A DNA stretch of 64,000 bases from Thermococcus barophilus MP. GTDB lineage: Archaea > Methanobacteriota_B > Thermococci > Thermococcales > Thermococcaceae. The notes under the pieces were generated by a model. That model was not told the origin of the DNA. It searched no databases and was given only the letters and a program-made list of their open reading frames with translations. A program made the position numbers and the translations under genes. Within the stretch, counting starts at the first letter, position 1. Each line of letters opens with the position of its first letter. Positions 9,611-18,016 of the stretch are shown here, piece after piece. The stretch spans positions 1,240,001 through 1,304,000 of the forward strand of contig NC_014804.1 in the NCBI RefSeq assembly GCF_000151105.2, given 5' to 3'.

Positions 9611-9886
9611 ATGCTCATTGCAAGACCATGTACAAGCATGAAAGCCATAAACATAACCCCAGAGGAAAAATACGACATCGATATGGAAGAACTCTGTGAG
9701 TGCTTAGCTGAAAGAGGTTTTCAAATTAAGAGGGTCACACGGTTCTTAGCTTTAGTTAAGAAAAAGTACGATATAAGTGTATTCCCAAGCGGAAAAGTCA
9801 TTGTAAAAGATACCGATGACAAGGAAGAAGCCCTGAAAATAGCAAAGGAGATTTACGAGTGCATGGAGCCATACAGGGTGATTTGA
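9611..9886 (+). CDS. Conserved small protein of unknown function
   Basis: A 91-residue protein that I do not recognise. ATG 9611 is chosen because GGTG sits 5-8 bases upstream; a GTG nine bases earlier is less likely. The C-terminal half (SVFPSGKVIVKDTDDKEEALKIAKEI) vaguely resembles one TATA-binding-protein-like repeat, but this is a weak likeness. Four cysteines are present (one near the start, three in the middle and late part). It is the first gene of a four-gene run; its stop overlaps the next start by one base (TGATG). Confidence 0.6.
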   Translation: MLIARPCTSMKAINITPEEKYDIDMEELCECLAERGFQIKRVTRFLALVKKKYDISVFPSGKVIVKDTDDKEEALKIAKEIYECMEPYRVI

Positions 9887-10686
9887 TGTTCACAAAAGAA
9901 CTCATTGCAGAAAAAGTTAGAGAAATTAGAGAAAAGCACGGCTTTGAGAACGTTCCCTTTTTTATTGATGATGTCATCTATGACAGCGAAGGGGATAAGC
10001 TGTTCATTATAGCGAGGGACAGGAGCGACAAAAGTGCAATCATAGGAAACAGCTTTGTGATTGGGAAGCTCAAGGAAGAGCTCGGGGTAAAACAGGTTAC
10101 CGTATATTCCAAACTTGATCTGCTGATTAAGAGAAAAAAAGTTAGGGAGAATATTGAGAGGATTAAGGGCACACATTTGGAGTTTTTAAATCCTATACTT
10201 GAAGCTGAACTTAACTTTCCCCCAAGGAAATGGCCAGAGCTTAAGAATAATGGGGAAGCTCTGGTTTTCTTAAGCTTCAACGCTAAAGCAATGGTTGGCT
10301 TTGCCAAAAAAGTCGGATTAACCCCTGTAAAAGTCGGGATCAAATACGCTTTTCCGAAATGGGAGTATGAAGCGATTGAAGGCTCACCGAGAGAAGTCCT
10401 GTTTCCGGATGAAGACAAGCTAATAGAGATTGCAAAGGAGAGAGGTTTGAGGATTATAATTTCTGACTTTCCCTTTGATTTGAAGTTTAAAGAAAACATT
10501 GCACTTTTAAATCCGCTCCGATTTTTGCACATGGGGTTCTTTGAGGCGAAGTACTTCTTTGGCTTTGAAAAGCCCGTGATTCTTGATAAAAGGGCATTAA
10601 TTGACTTTGTAGTCAGCTATGTTTATGAGGGCCTCATGGAGTCAACCGATGGTGCAAATTTAATTTGGAGAGGATGGAGAAGATAA
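9886..10686 (+). CDS. Conserved protein of unknown function
   Basis: A 266-residue soluble protein without signal peptide or membrane segment. I do not recognise the family. An N-terminal alpha/beta stretch (LFIIARDRSDKSAIIGNSFVIGKL) is followed by a basic helix rich in Lys and Arg (about residues 80-100). The C-terminal part has alternating strands and helices, ending DGANLIWRGWRR. ATG 9886 is supported by GGTGATTTG just before it and overlaps the previous stop by one base, so translation of the pair is coupled. Confidence 0.55.
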   Translation: MFTKELIAEKVREIREKHGFENVPFFIDDVIYDSEGDKLFIIARDRSDKSAIIGNSFVIGKLKEELGVKQVTVYSKLDLLIKRKKVRENIERIKGTHLEFLNPILEAELNFPPRKWPELKNNGEALVFLSFNAKAMVGFAKKVGLTPVKVGIKYAFPKWEYEAIEGSPREVLFPDEDKLIEIAKERGLRIIISDFPFDLKFKENIALLNPLRFLHMGFFEAKYFFGFEKPVILDKRALIDFVVSYVYEGLMESTDGANLIWRGWRR

Positions 10687-10700
10687 TCCGGGGTGATAAT

Positions 10701-11834
10701 ATGATTATCGGTGTCGTTGGGAAGATAGCAGCCGGAAAAACCACAATTGCGAAGTTTCTTGAGGAAAACGGCTTCTGCAGAATTTCATGTAGCGATCCCC
10801 TTATAGATTTGCTGACCCATAATGTTGATGCTTACTCCCAGATTCCCGAACTTCCACAGAAAGCCGAGCCAACAAGAGATAAGCTGATTGAATATGGGAG
10901 GTACCTAAAGGAAACCTATGGGGAGGACATTTTAATCAGACTGGCTTTGGATAAAATGAGGCATTGCAAAGATGTTGTCATTGATGGCGTCCGCTCAAGA
11001 GGGGAAATTGGAGCTATAAAGCGTAGAGGAGGTGCCATTATTTACGTTGAGGCAAAACCCGAGCTTAGATACGAAAGACTTGTGAGAAGGAAAGCAGAAA
11101 AAGACAAGGCTATTAACAGCTTTGATGACTTCAAAAGGATGGATGATGAAGAGGAGAGGCTTTACCATACGAGCAAGCTTAAAGACCTGGCAGATTTTGT
11201 GATTGCGAATGAAGGAACTTTGGGGGATTTAAGAAAAGAAGTTAAGAAAATCCTTGAATTTTTGAACACACTTGTAGTTATTGCTCCCTGCCTGCTTAGT
11301 CCTTTCACAGTTTACAGGGGTCCAAAAGAAAAGGAATATAGAGCTGCTTCAGCCCTGATGAGGTTCTTTGGGAAGTATCACTACCTTAAAATTTTGGCTT
11401 ATCCGTGTCCAGAATTTATTCTTCTTGGTTTTCCAAGGCTGCCGGCAAGCAAGGAAGTCTATGAAAAGCTTGGCATGAGAGAATATGCCAAGAAAGTTGC
11501 TGAGTTCATAGTTAGGAGCATCGGGGAAGAGCAGCCTTCACGGGTAATTCTCATTGGAGTAAAAGGATCCCCAACATGTGGGGTCTTCCACACGACATCA
11601 AGCGACCCGGAAGAGTACCCCTATGAGAAAATGGAGGAATTCAAAAAGCTGAGCAAGAAAGAGAGGTTTAAATTAGCAGCAGAGATTGCCAAGGACTTTA
11701 AGGTTATTGAGGGGGAGGGAACTCTGTTTGAGCTGTTAAAGAGAAAGATTGAAGGAATTTACCTGGAGTTTGATAAAGATAATTTAGAGGGGAGTTTGAG
11801 GAGGATAGAGAAAGCTCTTAGGGATGAATTATGA
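10701..11834 (+). CDS. P-loop kinase fused to a cysteine-containing DUF523-like domain
   Basis: A 377-residue two-domain protein. Residues 1-185 are a P-loop nucleoside/CoA kinase-like domain (GVVGKIAAGKTT as Walker A near residue 5, then VVIDGVRSRGEIGAI). From about residue 195 a second domain begins (VVIAPCLLSPFTVYRG) with CPEFILLGFPRLPAS and ILIGVKGSPTCGV. The cysteine placement recalls DUF523-type proteins, but I am not certain of that family. GGGGTGATAAT precedes ATG 10701. The stop overlaps the flavodoxin start (ATGA). No function is established for the fusion. Confidence 0.6.
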   Translation: MIIGVVGKIAAGKTTIAKFLEENGFCRISCSDPLIDLLTHNVDAYSQIPELPQKAEPTRDKLIEYGRYLKETYGEDILIRLALDKMRHCKDVVIDGVRSRGEIGAIKRRGGAIIYVEAKPELRYERLVRRKAEKDKAINSFDDFKRMDDEEERLYHTSKLKDLADFVIANEGTLGDLRKEVKKILEFLNTLVVIAPCLLSPFTVYRGPKEKEYRAASALMRFFGKYHYLKILAYPCPEFILLGFPRLPASKEVYEKLGMREYAKKVAEFIVRSIGEEQPSRVILIGVKGSPTCGVFHTTSSDPEEYPYEKMEEFKKLSKKERFKLAAEIAKDFKVIEGEGTLFELLKRKIEGIYLEFDKDNLEGSLRRIEKALRDEL

Positions 11835-12286
11835 GAACGCTTATAATTTACGTATCTATTCATCACAAAAACACAGAAAAGATAGCGAAGGTCATCGGGG
11901 ATGTTCTAAATGCTCGACTTGTTAAGCCTTGGGCAGTTAAGCCAGAAGAAATTTTAGACTATGATTTGGTAGGTTTTGGTTCTGGAATATACTGGTGGAG
12001 GCATCACTGGGCACTCCTCAAGCTTGTTGATGATCTTCCAAAAATGGAAGGGAAAAAGGCGTTTATCTTCTCAACAGCAGGAATGAATATTCCATGGTAC
12101 AACCATAGAGCTTTGAGAAAAAAGCTCAAGGAAAAAGGCTTCCAAATAGTTGGTGAGTTCTCATGCAGAGGCTGGGACACAAACGGCTGGCTCGCGAAGA
12201 TTGGGGGTATAAACAGAGGACATCCCAATGAGAAAGACTTAGAGAGAGCGAGAAGATTTGCTGAGAAGTTGAAAGAGAATGAATAA
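11831..12286 (+). CDS. Flavodoxin family protein
   Basis: A 151-residue FMN-binding fold. It begins TLIIYVSIHHKNTEKIAKVIG, the flavodoxin phosphate-binding loop, and continues with DLVGFGSGIYWWRHH and FIFSTAGMNI, the loops that flank the isoalloxazine ring. It probably carries electrons or acts as a quinone/flavin reductase. It is the last gene of the 9611-12286 run and overlaps the fusion gene by four bases. Confidence 0.8.
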   Translation: MRTLIIYVSIHHKNTEKIAKVIGDVLNARLVKPWAVKPEEILDYDLVGFGSGIYWWRHHWALLKLVDDLPKMEGKKAFIFSTAGMNIPWYNHRALRKKLKEKGFQIVGEFSCRGWDTNGWLAKIGGINRGHPNEKDLERARRFAEKLKENE

Positions 12287-12314
12287 AGTAAAAATACAAC
12301 TTTACAAAGCCATA

Positions 12315-12545
12315 TTATTGAGTTGACACAAACTTGTCTCCACACACAGTTATTACTCCGATAGTTTCCCAAGGGATTGCATGATAGCAGGACCCAGCTT
12401 TAAGTGTAAAGTAGTCTTCATCAAATAGATCAAATAACATTCCAGTAACGGTTGTCCTATTTTTTAGTCTGACGGTTAAAACAGGGAGCCGGGAAAATTT
12501 TAGGTTTAATTTTAGATTTCCAAAATAGGGAAAGTGCTCTGTTTT
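12315..12545 (-). pseudogene. Remnant of a small Sm-like or similar protein gene (no start codon)
   Basis: An open minus-strand frame of 76 codons ends at TAA 12315-12317 and follows a stop at 12546-12548. Its translation has real protein character: RLKNRTTVTGMLFDLFDEDY followed by FTLKAGSCYHAIPWETIGVITVCG. This loosely resembles the Sm/LSm beta-barrel pattern. No ATG, GTG or TTG lies in frame before the internal ATG in TGMLFDL, so no full product can be made. It is most likely a decayed gene, though a sequencing error is possible. The remaining bases of the 12287-12617 gap show nothing else. Confidence 0.45.
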
Positions 12546-12617
12546 CTATCCTTTAATTATAAGCCGCAAGAAAAGGACATATAGAACCAACAAGGCTATC
12601 AAGTCCTGCTGTCAAAG

Positions 12618-13034
12618 TTATTTTAACGAAACCATAATTGCTCCAGCAACAATCAGTAATGCCCCAATCAAAGTCCTTATTGTAACCTCCTCTTTAAAGA
12701 TAAACCACGCAAAGAGTACCGCAAATACAATGCTCAACCTGTCTATTGCAACGACTGTTGAAACATTTCCATTTTTCAATGCCATAAAATAAAAAAGCCA
12801 GCTCAAAGCTCCAGCAACTCCAGATAGCATTATGAAAATCCAAAAGCGCGTATTGAGATTCAGGTCTAGCTTTCCTGTTGCAAGTGAAAAGAACAGCAGA
12901 AAGAAAAACATCACACCAGCCCTTATTGTTGTTGCTAGCGTTGAATCAACGTTTTCAAGACCTAACTTTCCAAAAATTGCCACCAAAGCTGCAAACAGTG
13001 CCGAAAGCAGAGCATAAAAAATGTAGGTAGTCAT
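12618..13034 (-). CDS. EamA/DMT family membrane protein (single repeat)
   Basis: A 138-residue protein with about five hydrophobic segments matching one EamA repeat of the drug/metabolite transporter superfamily (IFGKLGLENVDSTLATTIRAG, GALSWLFYFMALKNGNVSTVVAIDRLS, FKEEVTIRTLIGALLIVAGAIMV). Most members have two repeats and about 280 residues; half-size ones are known and may act as dimers. The start lies one base after the GlmM-type stop with GGAGGC as ribosome site, so the two are co-transcribed. The substrate is unknown. Confidence 0.85.
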   Translation of the reverse strand: MTTYIFYALLSALFAALVAIFGKLGLENVDSTLATTIRAGVMFFFLLFFSLATGKLDLNLNTRFWIFIMLSGVAGALSWLFYFMALKNGNVSTVVAIDRLSIVFAVLFAWFIFKEEVTIRTLIGALLIVAGAIMVSLK

Positions 13035-13035
13035 A

Positions 13036-14385
13036 CTAAGCCTCCCTTATTGCTCTCTCCACTACTTCCTTCGCTTTTCTCATCAGCTCCTCCGCTTTCT
13101 CTTTCGTGTGAGCCTCAAGTGTAATCCTCATTATCGGCTCTGTTCCGCTCGGTCTAAAGAGAATCCACCAGTCAGAGTTCTCAATTCTTATCCCATCAAT
13201 GTCGATTAACTTTTCATACTCAAAGCTCTTCAGAGCTTCCCTTTCAATTATCTCCATGGCTTTTTTCTTCTTCTCGTTGGGACAAGGTATCTTTGCCCTC
13301 ATTGTAACATATCTCGGCACTTCCTTGGCTAATTCACTCAAAGGCCCAAGCTTGTCAATCATCTCTAAGACTAAAGCCCCCGCAAAAATTCCATCTGGAG
13401 TTAAGTTCCACTGGGGTATTATCCAAGTTCCACTTGGCTCACCGCCAAAGACTGCATTTTCCTTAACTATGCCTTCCGCAACAGCAACGTCTCCAACTTT
13501 TACCCTAACAACTTCTCCTCCCAAGGGCATAATGTAATCGTCCAAAGCAAAGCCGGCATCAACCGTTGTGATTATCCTTCCTTTTCCAAACTTCCTCAGC
13601 ATGTAGCCTGAGATTAAGCTCAGCGTAACTTCATATTCAACAAAGTTGCCCTGATCATCAACGACACCAATTCTGTCAGCATCCCCATCATGGGCAATGC
13701 CGACATCAGCTTTCATTACTTTCACAGTTTTGGCAAGCCACTCAAGGCTCTTCGCATTCGGCTCCAGCTCACGGACAAAGTATCCCGAAGGATGAGCATT
13801 GAGGCTTATAACTCTGTTGCCGAGCTCCCTCTGAAGATAGGGGCTAACAAGAGAACCTGCACCGTTTCCCGAATCGAGGACAACAGTGTAGGAAGTTTCA
13901 AGCTCAATTATATCCAAAATCTTCTTAATGTATTCCCCTTTCGGATCTGCATGGCTCAGCTTTCCAATTTCATTCCAGGCGACTTTTCTAAAGCTTTCAC
14001 TCTCAAGGATTTTCTCAAGCTCATTTTCCATCTCACTCGTGTATGCCATTCCATTGGGTTGCCAGACCTTGATTCCATTGTATTCGGGCGGATTGTGCGA
14101 GGCTGTGATAGTTACTCCAGCATCCGCTTCGTAAAGCTTTATCGCAAAGCCCGTCAAAGGTGTTGGAGAGATGCCAATATCAATGACATCAACACCTGTA
14201 CTTAAAAGCCCCGAGATCAGTGCATTCTTCAGCATCTCTCCAGAAGTCCTCGTATCAATCCCAACGATAACTTTTCCCCCACCGAGATAAGTTCCCAAAG
14301 CCTTTCCAACTTTTAAAGCTAATTCCGGGGTGAGCCTTTCGTTTACGATTTCCCTTATTCCGCTCGTGCCGAAGTACTTCCCCAT
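13036..14385 (-). CDS. Phosphoglucosamine/phosphomannomutase family protein
   Basis: A 449-residue alpha-D-phosphohexomutase. It begins [18 protein letters not shown] and has the phosphoserine loop [11 protein letters not shown] near residue 96, the Mg2+ loop DGDADRIG near 232, GGEPSG near 320 and the phosphate-binding [11 protein letters not shown] near 410. Archaeal relatives act as GlmM, ManB or both, feeding sugar nucleotides for glycans; the sequence does not settle which. ATG 14385 is chosen because GGTGAT lies before it; the longer open frame to 14448 adds 21 unlikely residues. Confidence 0.9.
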   Translation of the reverse strand: MGKYFGTSGIREIVNERLTPELALKVGKALGTYLGGGKVIVGIDTRTSGEMLKNALISGLLSTGVDVIDIGISPTPLTGFAIKLYEADAGVTITASHNPPEYNGIKVWQPNGMAYTSEMENELEKILESESFRKVAWNEIGKLSHADPKGEYIKKILDIIELETSYTVVLDSGNGAGSLVSPYLQRELGNRVISLNAHPSGYFVRELEPNAKSLEWLAKTVKVMKADVGIAHDGDADRIGVVDDQGNFVEYEVTLSLISGYMLRKFGKGRIITTVDAGFALDDYIMPLGGEVVRVKVGDVAVAEGIVKENAVFGGEPSGTWIIPQWNLTPDGIFAGALVLEMIDKLGPLSELAKEVPRYVTMRAKIPCPNEKKKKAMEIIEREALKSFEYEKLIDIDGIRIENSDWWILFRPSGTEPIMRITLEAHTKEKAEELMRKAKEVVERAIREA

Positions 14386-14444
14386 AGGGATCACCGTAAA
14401 GCTTTTGTAAAAAAGTTTTTGAAGGAGGGATTTAATATTTTCCC

Positions 14445-14828
14445 TCACTTCTTCACGAGCCTGTAGATTCCTACAGAGACCTTATAGGAATCAACGTTCA
14501 TTGGAGCCTTATAATCAACTCTAACCTGAAATCTCTGAGAAGACCCATAGATGAGCTTTCCTGTCTCTGATTCGGTCAAAACGTTCCCGTTATCGTCGAG
14601 AATAACTATTTTCTCGACTGTGCCTTCACTTTCCGCCTTTATCAGGTACTTTCCGGGCTCAAGGACGTTGGAGAGGTAGAAGACGTCTCCGCTGACGGTT
14701 TCGCTCTTGACCTCGACAGGAACCTGGTCGTAGGCGTTTTCGTAGTAGTACTGCATCCCAAAGACCCCGATGATGCCAATGAGTATCAGCAGAAAGAACC
14801 CACCGACGAGTTTCTTGATAATCCCCAT
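14445..14828 (-). CDS. Membrane-anchored exported protein, unknown function
   Basis: A 127-residue protein with one N-terminal membrane segment (about residues 8-25, [14 protein letters not shown]) and an outside domain of about 100 residues that looks like a beta-sandwich ([27 protein letters not shown]). I do not recognise the family. GGGAGGTGAGAAA precedes the ATG. It is the last gene of a five-gene leftward cassette (14445-17905) that is richer in G+C than its surroundings. Confidence 0.6.
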   Translation of the reverse strand: MGIIKKLVGGFFLLILIGIIGVFGMQYYYENAYDQVPVEVKSETVSGDVFYLSNVLEPGKYLIKAESEGTVEKIVILDDNGNVLTESETGKLIYGSSQRFQVRVDYKAPMNVDSYKVSVGIYRLVKK

Positions 14829-14832
14829 TTTC

Positions 14833-14955
14833 TCACCTCCCCATCATTTTTACCAGCTTCCAGCCGGCCCATACAATGAAACCGGCAAAGGCTATGAAAA
14901 CGAAAAGGCCGAGGAGTGGGGCCAAAACGTGAAGCCCCGTGAGGAAATCTTCCAC
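14833..14955 (-). CDS. 40-residue single-pass membrane protein
   Basis: A very short gene starting at GTG 14955 and ending at TGA 14833, with GGTGG placed five bases before the GTG. The product has one hydrophobic helix (LLGLFVFIAFAGFIVWAGW, residues about 14-32) and a short basic tail. It overlaps none of its neighbours: the preceding stop is at 14957 and the next ATG is at 14828. The position, ribosome site and clean membrane helix support a real gene. The longer frame reading upstream to 15204 is a shadow of the calcium-binding protein gene. Confidence 0.55.
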   Translation of the reverse strand: MEDFLTGLHVLAPLLGLFVFIAFAGFIVWAGWKLVKMMGR

Positions 14956-14956
14956 T

Positions 14957-15733
14957 CTAACCACCGGAGGTCGAGTTAAACGACTCGTAGCAGGCTCTTG
15001 CTTCGAGGTACTTCGCATAAGCCTCCTCAAGGACTTCCTGACTTGCGTTTGCCTGCTGAAGTGATGTGACGTTGTTATAGGCATTGACAAAGAGCCTGTA
15101 TGCTTCATCCTTGGTTGCCAGGCATGCAGAGGTTCCGTTCGACGGCGGAGCAAAGTCCGTTTCGCCTTGGAACTCGTCAAAGGTTCCATCGAAGTCGTGG
15201 TCATGGAGGTCTGGCTTTCCGTCGAAGTCTATATCGCGCTCGTCTATTGCCCCATCGGAGTTTATGTCCCATGCATCCACCTTCCCGTCTCCATTGATGT
15301 CGTAGAGGTCGGGAATGCCATCGCCCGTAACGTCCCAGGCATAGCTCTCCACGCCGTTGAGGGCTGTTTTCCAGGTATCTGTCCTGCCGTTGTAGTCCTC
15401 ATCCAGGTAGGCGGTGTCGTAGTTCCCGTCTCCCGTGGTGTCGAGATAGATGGCGTCGATTTTCCCGTCCTTATTCCTGTCCGCGAAGATTATGTAGGTC
15501 GAGTTCACCCGGATGGCGTCAATGCCGTCCCCCATGTATACGTCGGGGCTTTCATCGCCATCGGTGTCGCTCCAGCCCTTTTCCTGAACCTGGGATTCGC
15601 TCTGGCCCTTTTCGGGGGCTTTGATGTTCTTGGCGTTGTCAATTACCTTATCTATGACCTCTGGATTGGAAAGGTAGATGTAGCCGGCGGCGAGCAGAAG
15701 GAGTACAATGAGTATCGCCGTTCCCTTACCCAT
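14957..15733 (-). CDS. Membrane-anchored protein with calcium-binding aspartate repeats
   Basis: A 258-residue protein. Residues 4-22 are a signal anchor. Residues about 53-190 are built from acidic loops of the DxDxDG type (DTDGDESPD, DRNKDGKID, DINGDGKVD, DINSDGAID, DFDGKPD), the pattern of EF-hand/thrombospondin type 3 or dockerin-like calcium sites. The tail after residue 200 is helical with two cysteines. It probably sits outside the cell and needs calcium for folding. Its ATG overlaps the 3' end of the upstream 683-residue gene by 8 bases. Confidence 0.6.
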   Translation of the reverse strand: MGKGTAILIVLLLLAAGYIYLSNPEVIDKVIDNAKNIKAPEKGQSESQVQEKGWSDTDGDESPDVYMGDGIDAIRVNSTYIIFADRNKDGKIDAIYLDTTGDGNYDTAYLDEDYNGRTDTWKTALNGVESYAWDVTGDGIPDLYDINGDGKVDAWDINSDGAIDERDIDFDGKPDLHDHDFDGTFDEFQGETDFAPPSNGTSACLATKDEAYRLFVNAYNNVTSLQQANASQEVLEEAYAKYLEARACYESFNSTSGG

Positions 15734-17777
15734 TCTTGCTCACCTCCACGAAGTTCGCCCCGCCGAGCCAGCCGCCACCCACGCGCTTGAACTTCTTCCC
15801 GGTCTCGTAGTCCTCGTAGATGCCTGGCGTTGACGTCTCGTGGAGAACGTATCCGTTCCAGGTGAACCAGCCCTGGTTCCTCTCCTCTATCTTCTTGCGC
15901 AGGTTTATAAGAGAGCCAACCGTCGCGTCGGCCATGTTCCCGAAGTAGCCCGTTGGATCGAGGAGCTTCCCTATCTTGGTCGCCCCGTCGAGAACTATGA
16001 TCGAGACCTTCGTCCTCTCGTCGAGGTTCATCTTCTTCACTTCGTTGGCGTGATCCATGAGGGCTTTTGCATCGAGAGCAACCAGGTATATCTTCGTAGG
16101 AGTCGTGAAGAACTTGACCTTCTCCGCACCCTTCAGCTTGACGGTATTCCCGGCGGTTTCAAAGTTGGTCGCCACGAACTGCGCCCAGTCCAAGGCTCCC
16201 CCCGAACCGTACTGTCCGCCAACGAGCCATTTGGGCGGATTCAAAACGCCCGTAAGTATCGCGTTCATCGTTGCAGTTTTTTCCGCCTCGCTCTTCGAGT
16301 TCTCGTATATGAAGTTCCTCATGGCGATGTCCCTGGCTATGGGGTCGTACCTGTATTTGATAGCTATCTGTCTGAGCTGATACCTCTTTTCAGGGTCATC
16401 CTTGAAGATGGAGAGGTAGTCGTTGATCTTCTGGTTCTGATAGACCTTCCCCTCCATGTATGCGTTCATCTCCTCCGCCATTCTCCCGGGGTCGTCCCTA
16501 TATCTGTCGTGAATTGCGTGAAGCTCATCTATGTAAACCTCGTAAACCGAGCGCATTCCGGGGGTGGCTTCTATCATCCTTTTGAGGTAATCTATGTGCC
16601 GCTCCATCAGCGATTCAGCCCATTCGAGCTTTTTCTGCTGCACGCAAGCCTCGCAGGTCGCTATATCCGGGTCGTCGCAGTCGGTCAGACCGTCGAGGTC
16701 GTTGTCTATGCCGTCTCCGGGCACTTCCTTTGAGATGAAGCTAACCCGAACGCTGTCGGAGGCGAGCAGCTTTTTTGCCGAGTTAATCTCTCCATAGAGG
16801 TCAACCTTTAGGATTCCCCCTTTGATCGAAGGGTCATCCACAGAGATTATGTCGGCAATGCTATCGCCGAGCACTTCAACCCTTCTCTTCGAGCCATCTG
16901 GAAGCGTGACAACGGCGTAGAGGTTCTCTGCCCCCTTTCCCCTGACATCGGCCCACAGGGATATCGTGAAGTATCCCTCGAAGAGCTGTTTGAGTATAGC
17001 CCCATCGCTCGGGGAGTATATCCTCACGGAGTACTCCGCCGGTGACTCATTGACGCCGGCAGTAGAGGTGTTTGATCCTTTTGGAGCCATTAGAGGGAGG
17101 GCAGAGCCTGTGACCCGCTCTCCGATAGAGTTTGAAAGAGCCTCGGTTTCCCTCCGGAGTGAGTCGAGGAGCTTCAGATAGTTCGCGTAGGCGTTCTCAT
17201 CGTACTCAACCCAGCAGTCCGAGTTGGCACCGTGCGTGCATACAACCCGGGAATAGTTCCCATCGTTGTAGCGCTCGTTGTCCCACTTTCCCTGAATCGT
17301 TATAGCCAGGAGATAATTTCCGGAGAGCACGTATTTCTCGTAGGAAAACCATGGGTTGGAGCGGTAGTACTTCCCGCTGTCCTCCTGCCGTATCATGGTC
17401 GAAAATCTGTAGCAGCTCGGATTTCCTTCGGTGCTCTTTTTTGAATAGAGCATCGCTGGCTCGTCCCTGGCGTTCAGGCACGATAGGGGGCTGTTTATCT
17501 CCCTGTCATAAGCCTCTCTGACATCCTCACTGCTGGAGTATCTCCTGAGTTTAACCGTGACCTTGGCGTTGAGGCCATCCTTTCCAGTGTACATCCCGCT
17601 GATCGATATCAGGTTGGTGTCGTTGTAGAAGTCAGTTATCCCTATTCCGAGAGCCTCCATTGAGTCTTTAATCGGGTTAAACTCATCCTTCGGCAGCCCG
17701 CTGACGCTCAGGGGGCCCAATGAGGCTGTGTAAAGGAAAATGAGAACCAGAGAACCAAAAATAATCCTTAATCTCAA
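15726..17777 (-). CDS. Large exported protein with MopE-like metal-binding motif
   Basis: A 683-residue protein starting at TTG 17777, chosen because GGAGGAG lies 6 bases before it and the start overlaps the preceding stop (TTGA). Residues 1-30 form a signal peptide. A middle motif, PGDGIDNDLDGLTDCDDPD, is the acidic DG/DND pattern of MopE-like proteins, followed by CEACVQ; the C-terminal 300 residues are largely helical and end in a Gly-rich segment (GGGWLGG). I recognise no catalytic family. It is coupled to the calcium-binding protein gene by an 8-base overlap, so they may form one surface complex. Base composition is unusually G+C rich (33 of 60 bases in 15841-15900). Confidence 0.6.
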   Translation of the reverse strand: MRLRIIFGSLVLIFLYTASLGPLSVSGLPKDEFNPIKDSMEALGIGITDFYNDTNLISISGMYTGKDGLNAKVTVKLRRYSSSEDVREAYDREINSPLSCLNARDEPAMLYSKKSTEGNPSCYRFSTMIRQEDSGKYYRSNPWFSYEKYVLSGNYLLAITIQGKWDNERYNDGNYSRVVCTHGANSDCWVEYDENAYANYLKLLDSLRRETEALSNSIGERVTGSALPLMAPKGSNTSTAGVNESPAEYSVRIYSPSDGAILKQLFEGYFTISLWADVRGKGAENLYAVVTLPDGSKRRVEVLGDSIADIISVDDPSIKGGILKVDLYGEINSAKKLLASDSVRVSFISKEVPGDGIDNDLDGLTDCDDPDIATCEACVQQKKLEWAESLMERHIDYLKRMIEATPGMRSVYEVYIDELHAIHDRYRDDPGRMAEEMNAYMEGKVYQNQKINDYLSIFKDDPEKRYQLRQIAIKYRYDPIARDIAMRNFIYENSKSEAEKTATMNAILTGVLNPPKWLVGGQYGSGGALDWAQFVATNFETAGNTVKLKGAEKVKFFTTPTKIYLVALDAKALMDHANEVKKMNLDERTKVSIIVLDGATKIGKLLDPTGYFGNMADATVGSLINLRKKIEERNQGWFTWNGYVLHETSTPGIYEDYETGKKFKRVGGGWLGGANFVEVSKNG

Positions 17778-17905
17778 CTTTTTCTCCTCCGCATCACATT
17801 TATCACGTATTTTATACACAGGAGAAAGACTATGAAAATCGCCAGTAATATAAGAGTTCCAATCAGGTGCCCAGTCAGGTATTCATGGGACGATTCCAAA
17901 GTCAT
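17774..17905 (-). CDS. 43-residue single-pass membrane protein heading the cassette
   Basis: ATG 17905 follows GGGGAGGA. The product has a short polar start (MTLESSHEYLTGH), one hydrophobic helix (about residues 14-31, LIGTLILLAIFIVFLLC) and a strongly basic end (VMRRRKS), so the basic end is probably inside. Its stop overlaps the TTG start of the large exported protein. A TATA-like GGTTTATTAC at about 17979-17988 on the minus strand would place the transcript start 40-50 bases upstream of the ATG. Confidence 0.6.
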   Translation of the reverse strand: MTLESSHEYLTGHLIGTLILLAIFIVFLLCIKYVINVMRRRKS

Positions 17906-17978
17906 TCCTCCCCGAAAGAAACCATCTCGCAGAATAGCGGGACAGTTTTTCTTTTTTGGTGTTATGCACTCTTGGGTA

Positions 17979-17988
17979 ATAAACCTTT
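17979..17988 (-). promoter_or_regulatory. Promoter of the five-gene surface cassette
   Basis: The minus strand reads AAAGGTTTATTACCC here, a fair BRE/TATA element about 75 bases before ATG 17905. No other TATA-like stretch stands out in the gap between 17905 and the BtpA-like gene at 18017. Confidence 0.35.
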
Positions 17989-18016
17989 CGGAAAAGAAAA
18001 TTCAGAGTTGAAATAA

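Noticed and set aside
13690-14205. Plus-strand open frame of 171 codons
   Set aside because: Antisense to the phosphohexomutase gene, with no protein-like features.
14956-15204. Upstream extension of the 40-residue membrane protein frame
   Set aside because: It reads through the calcium-binding protein gene in another frame, and the basic, low-complexity translation is not protein-like; only the part after GTG 14955 has a membrane helix and ribosome site.
15167-15790. Plus-strand open frame of 207 codons
   Set aside because: Antisense to the aspartate-repeat protein. Its valine-rich composition mirrors the GAC/GAT codons of the real gene.
15840-16733. Long open frame (297 codons) on the plus strand
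   Set aside because: It lies opposite the 683-residue exported protein gene and exists because of the G+C-rich codon pattern there. It has no ribosome site, and the minus-strand gene has signal peptide and motif support.
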